Below are positions 43,147 to 51,484 of a stretch of DNA of 64,000 nt, in pieces. Each line of letters starts with the position of its first letter. Positions within the stretch are counted from its first letter, which is position 1. Below the pieces are notes generated by a model. It worked only from the letters and a program-made list of their open reading frames with translations. It made no database searches and was not told the DNA's origin. Origin of the DNA: Brevibacterium sp. RIT 803 (lineage in GTDB: Bacteria; Actinomycetota; Actinomycetes; Actinomycetales; Brevibacteriaceae); NCBI RefSeq assembly GCF_016892625.1, contig NZ_JAFEMW010000003.1:496001-560000 (forward strand), read 5' to 3'. The position numbers were made by a program, and so were the translations under genes.

Positions 43147-43757
43147 GCACGACAATCGAAACGGAGAAGATTCCGCCTCGGAACAAGCCGGACCTCGCCG
43201 ATGTCGTCGGGACTTCGATCCTCGGAGTCGTCGGTGGCGTCGCCGCCATCATGGGGCTCGGCTACGGCCTCACCGTGGAAGGCGGGCAGGTCGGGCCGGG
43301 AATGCTCCCCTTCCTCACCGGAGCATTCATCTTCCTCGCCTCTGCGGCTGAGATCTTCCGGCTCTTCTTCGCCCGTGTGGGCACCTCCGGAGGTCGCATC
43401 ATGTCTGCCGTCGAGGACATCGAGGCAACGGCCGCAGAGTCGATCGACGCCGTCGCAGATTCTCGTCCCGATGACGATTCGAGCGATGTCCTCGACACCT
43501 TCGGACGGACGGAGAAGCAGCGTAACCGCGCCCCCTTCTACATATTCCTCACCTTCGGAGTCGCGCTCGCGCTCATTCCCGTCATCGGTCTCATCATCTC
43601 TTTGGCCGCCGCGATCCTGTTCCTGCTCCTCGTCGTGGAGAAGCAGAAATGGTGGACATCGGCGGCCACAACGATCGGCGCAGCCGTTTTCGTCTACATC
43701 GTCTTCGGGCTCGTCCTGTCGGTTCCCATGCCGACCGGACTGCTCGGACTGATCTGA
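43143..43757 (+). CDS. Tripartite tricarboxylate transporter small membrane subunit, TctB type
   Basis: 204 residues, four predicted membrane helices: GTSILGVVGGVAAIMGLGYGLTVEGGQVGPGMLPFLTGAFIF, then a charged loop of about 60 residues, and two pairs of helices at the C-terminus (FGVALALIPVIGLIISLAAAILFLLLV). The GPGMLPF motif is typical of TctB. The long acidic loop is larger than in many TctB proteins. It sits nine bases before tctA. Confidence 0.87.
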   Translation: MSTTIETEKIPPRNKPDLADVVGTSILGVVGGVAAIMGLGYGLTVEGGQVGPGMLPFLTGAFIFLASAAEIFRLFFARVGTSGGRIMSAVEDIEATAAESIDAVADSRPDDDSSDVLDTFGRTEKQRNRAPFYIFLTFGVALALIPVIGLIISLAAAILFLLLVVEKQKWWTSAATTIGAAVFVYIVFGLVLSVPMPTGLLGLI

Positions 43758-43766
43758 GGACTCTCT

Positions 43767-45284
43767 ATGATCGACAATCTCATGCTCGGGCTGGAAACCG
43801 CAGTCAGCCCAGAAAACCTCCTGTGGTGCTTCGTCGGCGTCCTGCTGGGAACCGTCATCGGACTGCTCCCCGGCCTCGGCTCCACCACGGGCGTGGCCAT
43901 TCTCCTGCCCGTGACGCTGGCCTTCGAACCGGTCACAGCCCTCATCATGTTGGCTGGAATCTACTACGGATCCCAGTACGGGTCCTCGATCAGCTCGATC
44001 CTCATCTCCACTCCCGGAGACTCATCGAGCGTCGTCCTCACCCTCGACGGCTATCAGATGGCCCGCAAAGGCCGAGCAGGAGCCGCCTTGGCGATCTCTG
44101 CTCTGGCCTCCTTCTTCGCTGCGATCATCTCGCTCATCGGCCTCATCGCCTTGGCCCAACCGATCGCTCAATTCGCGCTCAACTTCGGGCCCGCGGAGAA
44201 TCTCGCGATCATATTGTTAGGCATGGCCACGATCGTGTCCTTTGCCGGCGAGAACATTCTGCGCGGCATCACAATGGCTGCAGCAGGTCTCCTGGTGTCG
44301 ATGGTCGGTGTGGCATCCGGGTTCTCCACAGCACGGTTCACCTTCGGCAGCGTGAACCTGCTCTCCGGGCTCGATTTCGTTGCCGTGATGATCGGAATCT
44401 TCGCCGTCGGTGAGGTTCTCCACCAGATCCGCCGGGGCGGAGAGAAACCCATCCGCGCACGTTTCAAAGATCTGCTGGTGACGAAGGAGGAGCTGACCCG
44501 CTCCGCACCTGCGGCCACGCGCGGCACCGTCTTGGGCTTTGCCGTCGGTGTCCTTCCCGGTGCCGGAGCCACTCTGGCCACATTCCTCGCCTACGGCGTG
44601 GAGAAGCAGGTGAGCAAGTTCAAGCATCTCATCGGGAAGGGTGCTCCGGAGGCTGTGGCTTCTCCGGAGGCTGCGAACAACGCAGCCGCCAATGCAAGCT
44701 TCATTCCCACTCTCGCACTCGGCATTCCCGGCAGCGGAACGACTGCAGTGCTGCTGGGTGCCTTCGTCATCTTCGGACTCCAGCCCGGTCCTCTGCTCTT
44801 TCAACAGGAACCTGACCTGGTGTGGGGTCTGCTGGTGAGCTTCTTCTTCGGCAACCTCATCCTGCTGGTGCTCAACCTGCCGATGGCTCCGGTCTTCGCA
44901 CAGATTCTCAGGATTCCGTACGTCTTCCTCTACCCCATCGTGCTCATGATGAGCTTCGTCGGTGCCTTCGCGCTGGGAAACAACACATTCACCCTGTGGA
45001 TCGTGTTCTTCGCCGGGCTGCTCGGCTACTTCATGAAGCGTTTCGACTTCCCGGCGGCGCCATTCGTGCTCGGCCTGGTGCTGGGCCCTCTGTTGGAGAA
45101 GTACCTGGTCCAGACCTCGGCGATGGGCGATGGGAACCTCTTCATCATGTTCCAACGTCCGTTTTCGCTCATCCTCACGGTCGCGGCTCTCATTGCCATC
45201 GCCTACCCATTGGTGAGTGCGGTGGTCCGCAACCTCAGAACACGGAAGGCTGATGCTGCAGCAAAGGAGAACACACTTCGCTGA
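43767..45284 (+). CDS. Tripartite tricarboxylate transporter large membrane subunit, TctA type
   Basis: 505 residues with about eleven or twelve helices. The duplicated TctA motifs are present: VLLGTVIGLLPGLGSTTGVAILLPVTL with GSQYGSSISSILISTPGD, and later GFAVGVLPGAGATLATFLAYGVEKQ with ASPEAANNAAANASFIPTLALGIPGSGTTAVLLGA. It forms the sodium- or proton-driven channel of the TTT carrier. It is the last gene of the operon; a hairpin with a 14-bp stem follows at 45329. Confidence 0.94.
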   Translation: MIDNLMLGLETAVSPENLLWCFVGVLLGTVIGLLPGLGSTTGVAILLPVTLAFEPVTALIMLAGIYYGSQYGSSISSILISTPGDSSSVVLTLDGYQMARKGRAGAALAISALASFFAAIISLIGLIALAQPIAQFALNFGPAENLAIILLGMATIVSFAGENILRGITMAAAGLLVSMVGVASGFSTARFTFGSVNLLSGLDFVAVMIGIFAVGEVLHQIRRGGEKPIRARFKDLLVTKEELTRSAPAATRGTVLGFAVGVLPGAGATLATFLAYGVEKQVSKFKHLIGKGAPEAVASPEAANNAAANASFIPTLALGIPGSGTTAVLLGAFVIFGLQPGPLLFQQEPDLVWGLLVSFFFGNLILLVLNLPMAPVFAQILRIPYVFLYPIVLMMSFVGAFALGNNTFTLWIVFFAGLLGYFMKRFDFPAAPFVLGLVLGPLLEKYLVQTSAMGDGNLFIMFQRPFSLILTVAALIAIAYPLVSAVVRNLRTRKADAAAKENTLR

Positions 45285-45328
45285 CCCTACGGGGTGAAGA
45301 ACACGAACAAGCAACCCCTGTTCGCTGC

Positions 45329-45359
45329 GGTGCGACGCATCAATCTGATGCGTCGCACC
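45329..45359. terminator. Hairpin after tctA
   Basis: GGTGCGACGCATCA (45329-45342) pairs perfectly with 45346-45359 around a three-base loop. No T-run follows on the right. It lies between tctA and the convergent FAD/iron-sulfur oxidase gene and probably ends transcription from the left. Confidence 0.65.
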
Positions 45360-45403
45360 TGTGCGTTCCGGACCATGTCATCGGCAAGCCCGGTCGATTC
45401 GCA

Positions 45404-48313
45404 CTATCGGACCCCAACACCCTCCGGCAGCCGCTTCGCCCTCGCGGAGTGGTCGGAGCCCGCAGCAGCCCCTGTCAGCAGTTGGGACAGGGTCATGCCC
45501 TGCACCTCTGCGAGATCATTCGCCTGGGTTCTGCACGAGTAGCCATCGGCCAGGAAGATCGAGTTCTCCGGAGCGTCACGCAGTCCCGGCAGCAGCGCGT
45601 TCTCAGCCACAGCGACGGAGACCTCATAGTGACCGGCTTCCATTCCGAAGTTGCCCGCCAGCCCACAGCACCCTGCCAGTTCGCGGATGGTGGCTCCGGT
45701 GCGTTCGAGGATCTTTCGATCCGCGGCGAAGCCCATGACCGAGTGCTGATGGCAATGCGGCTGGACGACGATGGTCCGGCCGGACAGATCAGGCACATCG
45801 ATGTCCGACTCCACCAGCACCTCGGCGATGGTGGAGGTGTGCGCCGCGATCAGGCTGGCCCGAGTGTCATCGGGGAACAGGTCCTTCAGGTCGCTGCGCA
45901 GCACAGCGGTGCAGCTCGGCTCGATGCCGACAATGGGGATCCCCTTCTGCGCATACGGGACCAGCACCTCCATGGTGTGGGTCAGCCTGGCCCGTGCCGC
46001 ATCAAGCTGACCGGTGGAGATCAGAGTCAGGCCGCAGCATGCCTGTGACTCCGGCAGCAGAACCTCGAAACCGGCGGCCTCCAGCACTGCGATGGTCGCT
46101 TTGGCCCCAGCATCCGAGAGGTACTCGGAGAATGAGTCCGCCCAGAGAAGGACCTGCGGCCTGTGTTCGCGTCGCACCGTTGAACTGCGCACATAGTGTT
46201 CTCCCACCAACTCGTCACGGGCCTGGGCCTCCGTGACGTTCTTCTTCGCCCAGCGGGAGAAGCGCTGAGTGTTGAAGCTGACCATGCCGCGCCGGGTATC
46301 CATCCCGCCACCTGCCAACACGAGTTTGGCCAAGGGCCGCAACGACAGTGCTGCGTTCGCGATTGCACTGAGACCCGGAACCGCGGTCAGGGCCTTGCCC
46401 CATGTGGGCAGCCAGCCCAGCGAGTAGTGCGAGAGCGGCCGGACCTTTCCCTTGTACGTGCGGTGGAGGACTTCCGACTTGTATTGGGCCATGTCGACAC
46501 CGGCAGGGCAGTCGCTGCCACACGCCTTGCAGCTCAGACACAGGTCCAGCGATTCGTGCACGGCTGCGGAGTTCCAGTCGTCGATGAGGCCGCCGTTGGT
46601 GACCTCCTGAAGCACGCGGGCGCGTCCCCGAGTGCTGTCCTTCTCATCGCGCGTGGCCAGATATGACGGGCACATGAAACCACCGGAACCAGTGGTATCC
46701 GCACGGCACTTGCCGACCCCCACACAGCGGTGCACCGCATCGGTGAAGCTTCCCTTGTCATGGGAGAAGGAGAACCCGCTGGCCGCCTGGATCGAGATCG
46801 CCTGCGGCCGGCGCAGATCCTGGTCAAGCGGCAGCGGATCGACGATGACGCCGGGGTTGAGCAGCATCTCCGGGTCGAAGAGACGCTTGACCTGTTCCAA
46901 TGCGGTGATGGCTTCGGCGGAGTGCTGCAGAGCCAGCAGTTCGGAGCGGGCGCGGCCGTCGCCGTGTTCACCGGAGGCCGATCCTCCGAACTTGGTGACG
47001 AGTCGGCCGGCGTCCATGAGGAAGCTGCGGAAGATCTTGGTGCCGTCCGGCTGGTCGAAGGGGAAGTTCGTGCGCATGTGCACGCAGCCATCGCCGAAGT
47101 GGCCATAGGGCAGTCCGACGACCCCGTAGCTGTTCATCAGCTCGTCCTGTTCACGCAGGTAGTCGCCGAGGACGTCCGGGGGAACCGCAGCGTCTTCCCA
47201 TCCTGTCCAGGCTGGGTCGCCCTTCTCGGTGCGCCCGGCCAGTCCCCCTGCGTCGGCCCGGATGCCCCACAGAGTCGAGGCCTCTGGGCCGGCAGGAATG
47301 ATCCGGTAGGAATCTGTGCCGGAGTCGTCGGCGATGACCTGCGCGTTCGCAACAGCCTCGGCGGCGGTGGCTCCGGCGACCTCGATGAGCAGCCATCCGG
47401 AACCGGCGGGGAGTTCGGGGACTGCGTCCTTGCCCTTGTGGGCGCGGACCATGTCCATGAGACGGGAGTCGATGCCTTCGACGGCAAGTGGTCCGTAGGG
47501 CAGCACGCGTGGGACCGCGTCGGCGGCGACGAACATGTCCGAGTAGCCCAGGGCCAGGACGGTCGGTGAGTTCGGCACGTCCCCGAGGGAGACCACGGCT
47601 TCCAGCGTCGTCGTCAGAGTGCCCTCGCTGCCGACGAGGAACCGTGCGAGATTGGGTCCGTTCTCCGGCAGCAGGTGTTCCAGCGCATAGGCCGATGCCT
47701 GTCGGCTGAAGCGACCGAATTCGGTGCGGATGACGCCGAGGTGGCTCGCCGCAAGATCGCTCAGCCCGGTGACCGGGTCGAGTCCCTCGCCAGCGGTGAA
47801 GCGTCGTCCCAACCCATCGATGACGTCGAGTTCGACGACGTTGTCAACGGTCCGACCCGCGGAGATCGCGTGTGGCCCGCAGGAGTTGTTGCCGATCATG
47901 CCTGCGATCGTGGCCCGGTTCTTCGTCGACGGATCGGGTCCGAAGCGCAGACCGTGCGGGGCACCGGCCTTCTGCAGGTCGCTCATGAGGACGCCGGGTT
48001 CCACACGTGCGGTCTTGGCGACGGGGTCGATGTCGAGGACCCGATTGAGGTGTCGGGAGAAGTCGATGACGACGCCGGTTCCGATGGCATTGCCCGCCTG
48101 AGACGTGCCTCCACCGCGGGAGGTGATCGGCACGTCATGGGACCGTGCCACGTCGAGGATGGCTGTGACATCGGCCGTCGTCGTCGGGAACACGACGGCC
48201 TGCGGAGGCACGCGGTAGTTCGAGGCGTCGACCGCATATTCGGCTCGCCTGCGCGCCGAGGTGTCGACCGTGCCTGCAATGGCGTGGGTCAGGTCTGCGA
48301 TGAAGTCGCCCAT
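45404..48313 (-). CDS. FAD-linked oxidase with fused iron-sulfur domain (glycolate / D-2-hydroxyacid dehydrogenase type)
   Basis: 969 residues from ATG 48313 (MGDFIADL); the open frame further upstream has no support. The N-terminal half is a GlcD-like FAD domain (VFPTTTADVTAILDVARSHDVPITSRGGGTSQAGNAIG; NSCGPHAISAGRTVDNV). The C-terminal half adds two 4Fe-4S clusters (CVGVGKCRADTTGSGGFMCPS; LDLCLSCKACGSDCPAGVDM) and two CCG domains (ACCGLTL; GCCGLAGNFG). Such fusions oxidise glycolate, D-lactate or 2-hydroxyglutarate and pass electrons to the membrane. Next to a glyoxylate aminotransferase, glycolate is a likely substrate. Confidence 0.9.
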   Translation of the reverse strand: MGDFIADLTHAIAGTVDTSARRRAEYAVDASNYRVPPQAVVFPTTTADVTAILDVARSHDVPITSRGGGTSQAGNAIGTGVVIDFSRHLNRVLDIDPVAKTARVEPGVLMSDLQKAGAPHGLRFGPDPSTKNRATIAGMIGNNSCGPHAISAGRTVDNVVELDVIDGLGRRFTAGEGLDPVTGLSDLAASHLGVIRTEFGRFSRQASAYALEHLLPENGPNLARFLVGSEGTLTTTLEAVVSLGDVPNSPTVLALGYSDMFVAADAVPRVLPYGPLAVEGIDSRLMDMVRAHKGKDAVPELPAGSGWLLIEVAGATAAEAVANAQVIADDSGTDSYRIIPAGPEASTLWGIRADAGGLAGRTEKGDPAWTGWEDAAVPPDVLGDYLREQDELMNSYGVVGLPYGHFGDGCVHMRTNFPFDQPDGTKIFRSFLMDAGRLVTKFGGSASGEHGDGRARSELLALQHSAEAITALEQVKRLFDPEMLLNPGVIVDPLPLDQDLRRPQAISIQAASGFSFSHDKGSFTDAVHRCVGVGKCRADTTGSGGFMCPSYLATRDEKDSTRGRARVLQEVTNGGLIDDWNSAAVHESLDLCLSCKACGSDCPAGVDMAQYKSEVLHRTYKGKVRPLSHYSLGWLPTWGKALTAVPGLSAIANAALSLRPLAKLVLAGGGMDTRRGMVSFNTQRFSRWAKKNVTEAQARDELVGEHYVRSSTVRREHRPQVLLWADSFSEYLSDAGAKATIAVLEAAGFEVLLPESQACCGLTLISTGQLDAARARLTHTMEVLVPYAQKGIPIVGIEPSCTAVLRSDLKDLFPDDTRASLIAAHTSTIAEVLVESDIDVPDLSGRTIVVQPHCHQHSVMGFAADRKILERTGATIRELAGCCGLAGNFGMEAGHYEVSVAVAENALLPGLRDAPENSIFLADGYSCRTQANDLAEVQGMTLSQLLTGAAAGSDHSARAKRLPEGVGVR

Positions 48314-48386
48314 TGTCTTCTCACCAATCGATCGTGCGGAGGCTGACTCATTGGGTGAAGCGTTGCCGTGCAGGTGGGACCGCCCC

Positions 48387-49550
48387 TCACGTGTCCCGGA
48401 GGATGTCGAGCGCGGCCTTGACACCCGAGGGATCGACCTTGATGCCTGCCAGCTGCAGGCCCATCTGCACACCGGAGAGGGTTCCGGCCAGTGTCAGGTC
48501 GCTGAGATCGCCGAGGTGGCCGATGCGGAAGATCTTTCCCTTGAGTCTCGACAGTCCCGCGCCCAAAGACATGTTGAACCTCTCGAGGATGATTCTCCTC
48601 AGCTCGTCGGCGTCGAAGCCCTCGGGCATGAGCACGGCGGTGAGGACCGGGGAGTGCTCGTTCTCGTTCGTGCACAACACCTCGAGCCCCCAGGCGTCGA
48701 CCGCTGCTCGGGTCGCCTCACCGAAGCGGATATGGCGGGCGAAAACGTTGTCCATTCCCTCCTCATTGAGGATTCGCAAGGCTTCCTTGAGTCCGTAGAG
48801 GAGGTTCGTGTTCGGAGTGTAGGGGGTCTGCCCGTTCTTCCCGGAAGCTAGCATCTCGGTCCAGTTCCAGAAGGACTTGGGCAGAGTTGAGCGTTCGTGA
48901 GCGTCGAGAGCCTTGTCGCTGACAGCGTTGAACGACATTCCCGGTGGCAGCATCAGCCCCTTCTGGGAACCGGACACTGTGACATCGACGCCCCATTCGT
49001 CGTGACGATAGTCAACGGATCCCAGCGAGGAGATCGTGTCGACCATGAGCAGTGCGGGATGATCTGCAGCATCGATGGAGCGGCGGATCTCGGGAATGCG
49101 GCTCGTCACTCCGGTCGACGTTTCGTTGTGGACCACACAGACTGCCTTGAACCGGTGGGCGGTGTCCTCAGCCAGGGCTGCACTGATCTTCTCCGGGTCA
49201 GCTCCTGTGCGCCAGTCACCTTCGATCATCGTGGGTTTGAGGCCCCACTTCTCGGCCATGGCCTTCCACAGGCTGGAGAAGTGGCCGGTCTCGTAGCAGA
49301 GGATCTCATCGCCTGGGCTCAACGTGTTGACCAGCGCGGCTTCCCAGGCTCCGGTGCCCGTCGCCGGGTAGATGATGACCTGATTGGAGGTTCGGAAGAT
49401 ATCGGCGACTCCGGTCAGGACCTGTGAGAAGAGCTCCTGGAACTCCGGGCCCCGATGATCGATCGTGGGCATGGACATGGCTCGCAGCACGGAGTCGGGG
49501 ACATTGCTGGGCCCTGGGATCTGGAGATAGTGCCGTCCGCTGTGAGTCAT
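48387..49550 (-). CDS. Class V aminotransferase, serine-glyoxylate / alanine-glyoxylate type
   Basis: 387 residues from ATG 49550 (AAAGGGATGGAAG upstream). PLP enzyme of the SGAT/AGAT group: HYLQIPGPSNVPDSVLRAM, HRGPEFQELFSQV, YPATGTGAWEAALVNTLSPGDEIL, LMVDTISSLGSVDYRHDEWGVDV and the Schiff-base lysine in SGSQKGLMLPPG. It converts glyoxylate to glycine using serine or alanine. It is the first gene of a leftward pair with the FAD/iron-sulfur oxidase 73 bases downstream, forming a glycolate-glyoxylate-glycine route. Confidence 0.92.
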   Translation of the reverse strand: MTHSGRHYLQIPGPSNVPDSVLRAMSMPTIDHRGPEFQELFSQVLTGVADIFRTSNQVIIYPATGTGAWEAALVNTLSPGDEILCYETGHFSSLWKAMAEKWGLKPTMIEGDWRTGADPEKISAALAEDTAHRFKAVCVVHNETSTGVTSRIPEIRRSIDAADHPALLMVDTISSLGSVDYRHDEWGVDVTVSGSQKGLMLPPGMSFNAVSDKALDAHERSTLPKSFWNWTEMLASGKNGQTPYTPNTNLLYGLKEALRILNEEGMDNVFARHIRFGEATRAAVDAWGLEVLCTNENEHSPVLTAVLMPEGFDADELRRIILERFNMSLGAGLSRLKGKIFRIGHLGDLSDLTLAGTLSGVQMGLQLAGIKVDPSGVKAALDILRDT

Positions 49551-50024
49551 GATCTTCCATCCCTTTCGCGTGCCGATCGGCACGGAGTGTGAGTCGAGTT
49601 CGGCCGAGCGGCCAGGAGGTGCCGAGAAGCAGAGTACGGATGGGTGAGAGCCGGACGCAGAGGGGCGAGGCTCGTCACGACCGAGCTGGCGAAACGGTGT
49701 CTGATGACTTCTGCTGCCGGGTTCATCGTCGGAGAATCCTCTCTGATTCCACGATGCGATACAAAGGTTTCATTTTACGCTACCACACGGAGAGCGATCA
49801 GAAAATGGGTAGTACGCAGGGTGGACCACGATGCCCTCACCAGCACGAATGCATGAATCAGGCGCATCGACGGCTGCCTTTTCCCATTAGTCGGGAAACC
49901 CTTGACTCATCAGTCCGATGGGGGCAAACTTTCACAAAAGGTCCATCAAGATTCCGCATCATGGAAAGTACGGGGCGGCAAAGAGGCTGTTCCGGTGACT
50001 CTACACATCGCATTGGAGCGAATT
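49551..50024. other. Divergent intergenic region with promoter elements
   Basis: 474 bases without a convincing gene. The left part is AT-richer (49736-49810) and probably holds the promoter of the leftward aminotransferase operon. On the right, TTGACT (49902-49907), 17 bases, CAAACT (49925-49930) is a possible promoter for the carrier gene, giving a leader of about 90 bases. TACGCTACCA at 49776-49785 is the complement of the 10-base core of the fourth 23-bp repeat near 10.5 kb; this may be chance. Confidence 0.45.
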
Positions 50025-51428
50025 GTGTCTCTTGAACTCGCGTCCATCCTCGTCCTCGTGGCCTTGTTCGTCATCGCCACCTTCGTCTCGGTCCATATGG
50101 GTGCGCTGGCTCTCATGGCGACCTTCCTCTTCGGCACCTTCGTCCTCGGGGAGGATGCCGACACGCTCTTGTCCGGGTTCCCGGCCGACCTCTTCCTCAT
50201 ACTCGTCGGCGTGACGTATCTGTTCGCTCTGGCGAAGGACAATGGAACGGTCGACTGGCTCGTTCATGTCCTCGTCAAGGCGGTGGGAGGCAGAATCGCT
50301 CTGATCCCGTGGGTGTTCTTCGTCGTCACCGCGCTCCTCTCGGGCTTCGGCTCCGTAGTTCCCGCCGCCATTGCGATCATCGCTCCTATCGGCATGGGCT
50401 TTGCCCGTCGCTACGACATCCGGCCGCTGCTGATGGGCCTCATGATCATCAACGGTGCCACTGCCGGCGGCTTCTCACCGCTGAGCATCTTCGGCACCAT
50501 CACCAACCAGGTCGTCGAGCGCAATGACCTGCCTGGCAGCCCTGTACTCCTGTTTCTCGCCTCCTTCGTCTTCAACGTCCTGCTCGGCCTCGTCTGCTTC
50601 TTCCTCTTCGGCGGACGTGATCTGCTGGGCAAGCGGGATATGGGCCACGGCCTGGAGGACGTGCACGGCACCGGCACCGACGCCGGCGATCAAGAAAGAG
50701 ACAGTGGCGGCACCGTCGCCGGCGCTCAACCGAAGGTCCCGCGCAATGATCCGCAGCGTCGCGCTGCACGCAGGTCGGTGCAGACGACCATGGTCAAGGA
50801 CGAGGACACCGATGAACCGGTGACCACGCTGGATCGCAATCGCATCGTCACCCTCATCGGCCTCATCGTCTTGGCGGTCATGGTGGTTCCGCCGCTGAAC
50901 CAGGACGTCGGCTTCACAGCGATCTGCATCGCCGTCATCATCTCGTTCTTCTCACCGAAGGTGAGCAAGGGAGCGGTCAGCAAGATCGCCTGGCCCACGG
51001 TGCTCCTCATCTGCGGCATCGTCACCTACGTCGAACTCATGGAGCGATTGGGCACCATCGACTGGTTGGGCAACCTCGTTGCCGACATGGGAGCTCCGCT
51101 CTTCGCGGCGCTGCTCATCTGCTTCATCGGTGCCGTCGTCTCGGCCTTCGCCTCGACAACCGGCATCCTCGGCGCTCTCATCCCGCTGGCCGTGCCGTTC
51201 CTCCTCACCGGCAGTGTTGGTGAGATCGGCCTCATCATCGCCCTGGCCATCTCGTCCTCGGTGGTCGACTCGAGCCCCTTCTCCACCTCGGGTGCGCTGG
51301 TCGTCGCGAACTCGCCGGAGGAGCAGCGTGATCAGGTCTTCAAGCAGCTCATGAGGTGGGGCTTCTCGATGGTTCTCATCGCACCGATCGTCACTTGGCT
51401 CATCTTCGTCGTTCCCGGTTGGGGCTGA
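50025..51428 (+). CDS. MatC-type dicarboxylate carrier (anion permease)
   Basis: 467 residues from GTG 50025, chosen because GGAGCGA lies just upstream and the family begins MSLELASILVLVALFVIATF. About twelve helices in two halves with repeats GFGSVVPAAIAIIAPIGMGFARRYDI and FASTTGILGALIPLAVPFLL / SSVVDSSPFSTSGALVVAN. The two halves are joined by a long charged cytoplasmic loop (about residues 205-270). MatC relatives import malonate or other C3-C4 dicarboxylates. A strong hairpin follows the stop. Confidence 0.87.
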   Translation: MSLELASILVLVALFVIATFVSVHMGALALMATFLFGTFVLGEDADTLLSGFPADLFLILVGVTYLFALAKDNGTVDWLVHVLVKAVGGRIALIPWVFFVVTALLSGFGSVVPAAIAIIAPIGMGFARRYDIRPLLMGLMIINGATAGGFSPLSIFGTITNQVVERNDLPGSPVLLFLASFVFNVLLGLVCFFLFGGRDLLGKRDMGHGLEDVHGTGTDAGDQERDSGGTVAGAQPKVPRNDPQRRAARRSVQTTMVKDEDTDEPVTTLDRNRIVTLIGLIVLAVMVVPPLNQDVGFTAICIAVIISFFSPKVSKGAVSKIAWPTVLLICGIVTYVELMERLGTIDWLGNLVADMGAPLFAALLICFIGAVVSAFASTTGILGALIPLAVPFLLTGSVGEIGLIIALAISSSVVDSSPFSTSGALVVANSPEEQRDQVFKQLMRWGFSMVLIAPIVTWLIFVVPGWG

Positions 51429-51445
51429 TCTGCCAACAGGGGAAT

Positions 51446-51479
51446 GAACGCCGGACCGAGATCACTCGGTCCGGCGTTC
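51446..51479. terminator. Terminator hairpin between convergent genes
   Basis: GAACGCCGGACCGAG (51446-51460) pairs perfectly with 51465-51479 around the loop ATCA: a 15-bp GC-rich stem between the carrier gene and the convergent PepSY gene. Read leftward it follows the PepSY stop closely. Probably bidirectional. Confidence 0.8.
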
Positions 51480-51484
51480 TGGTC

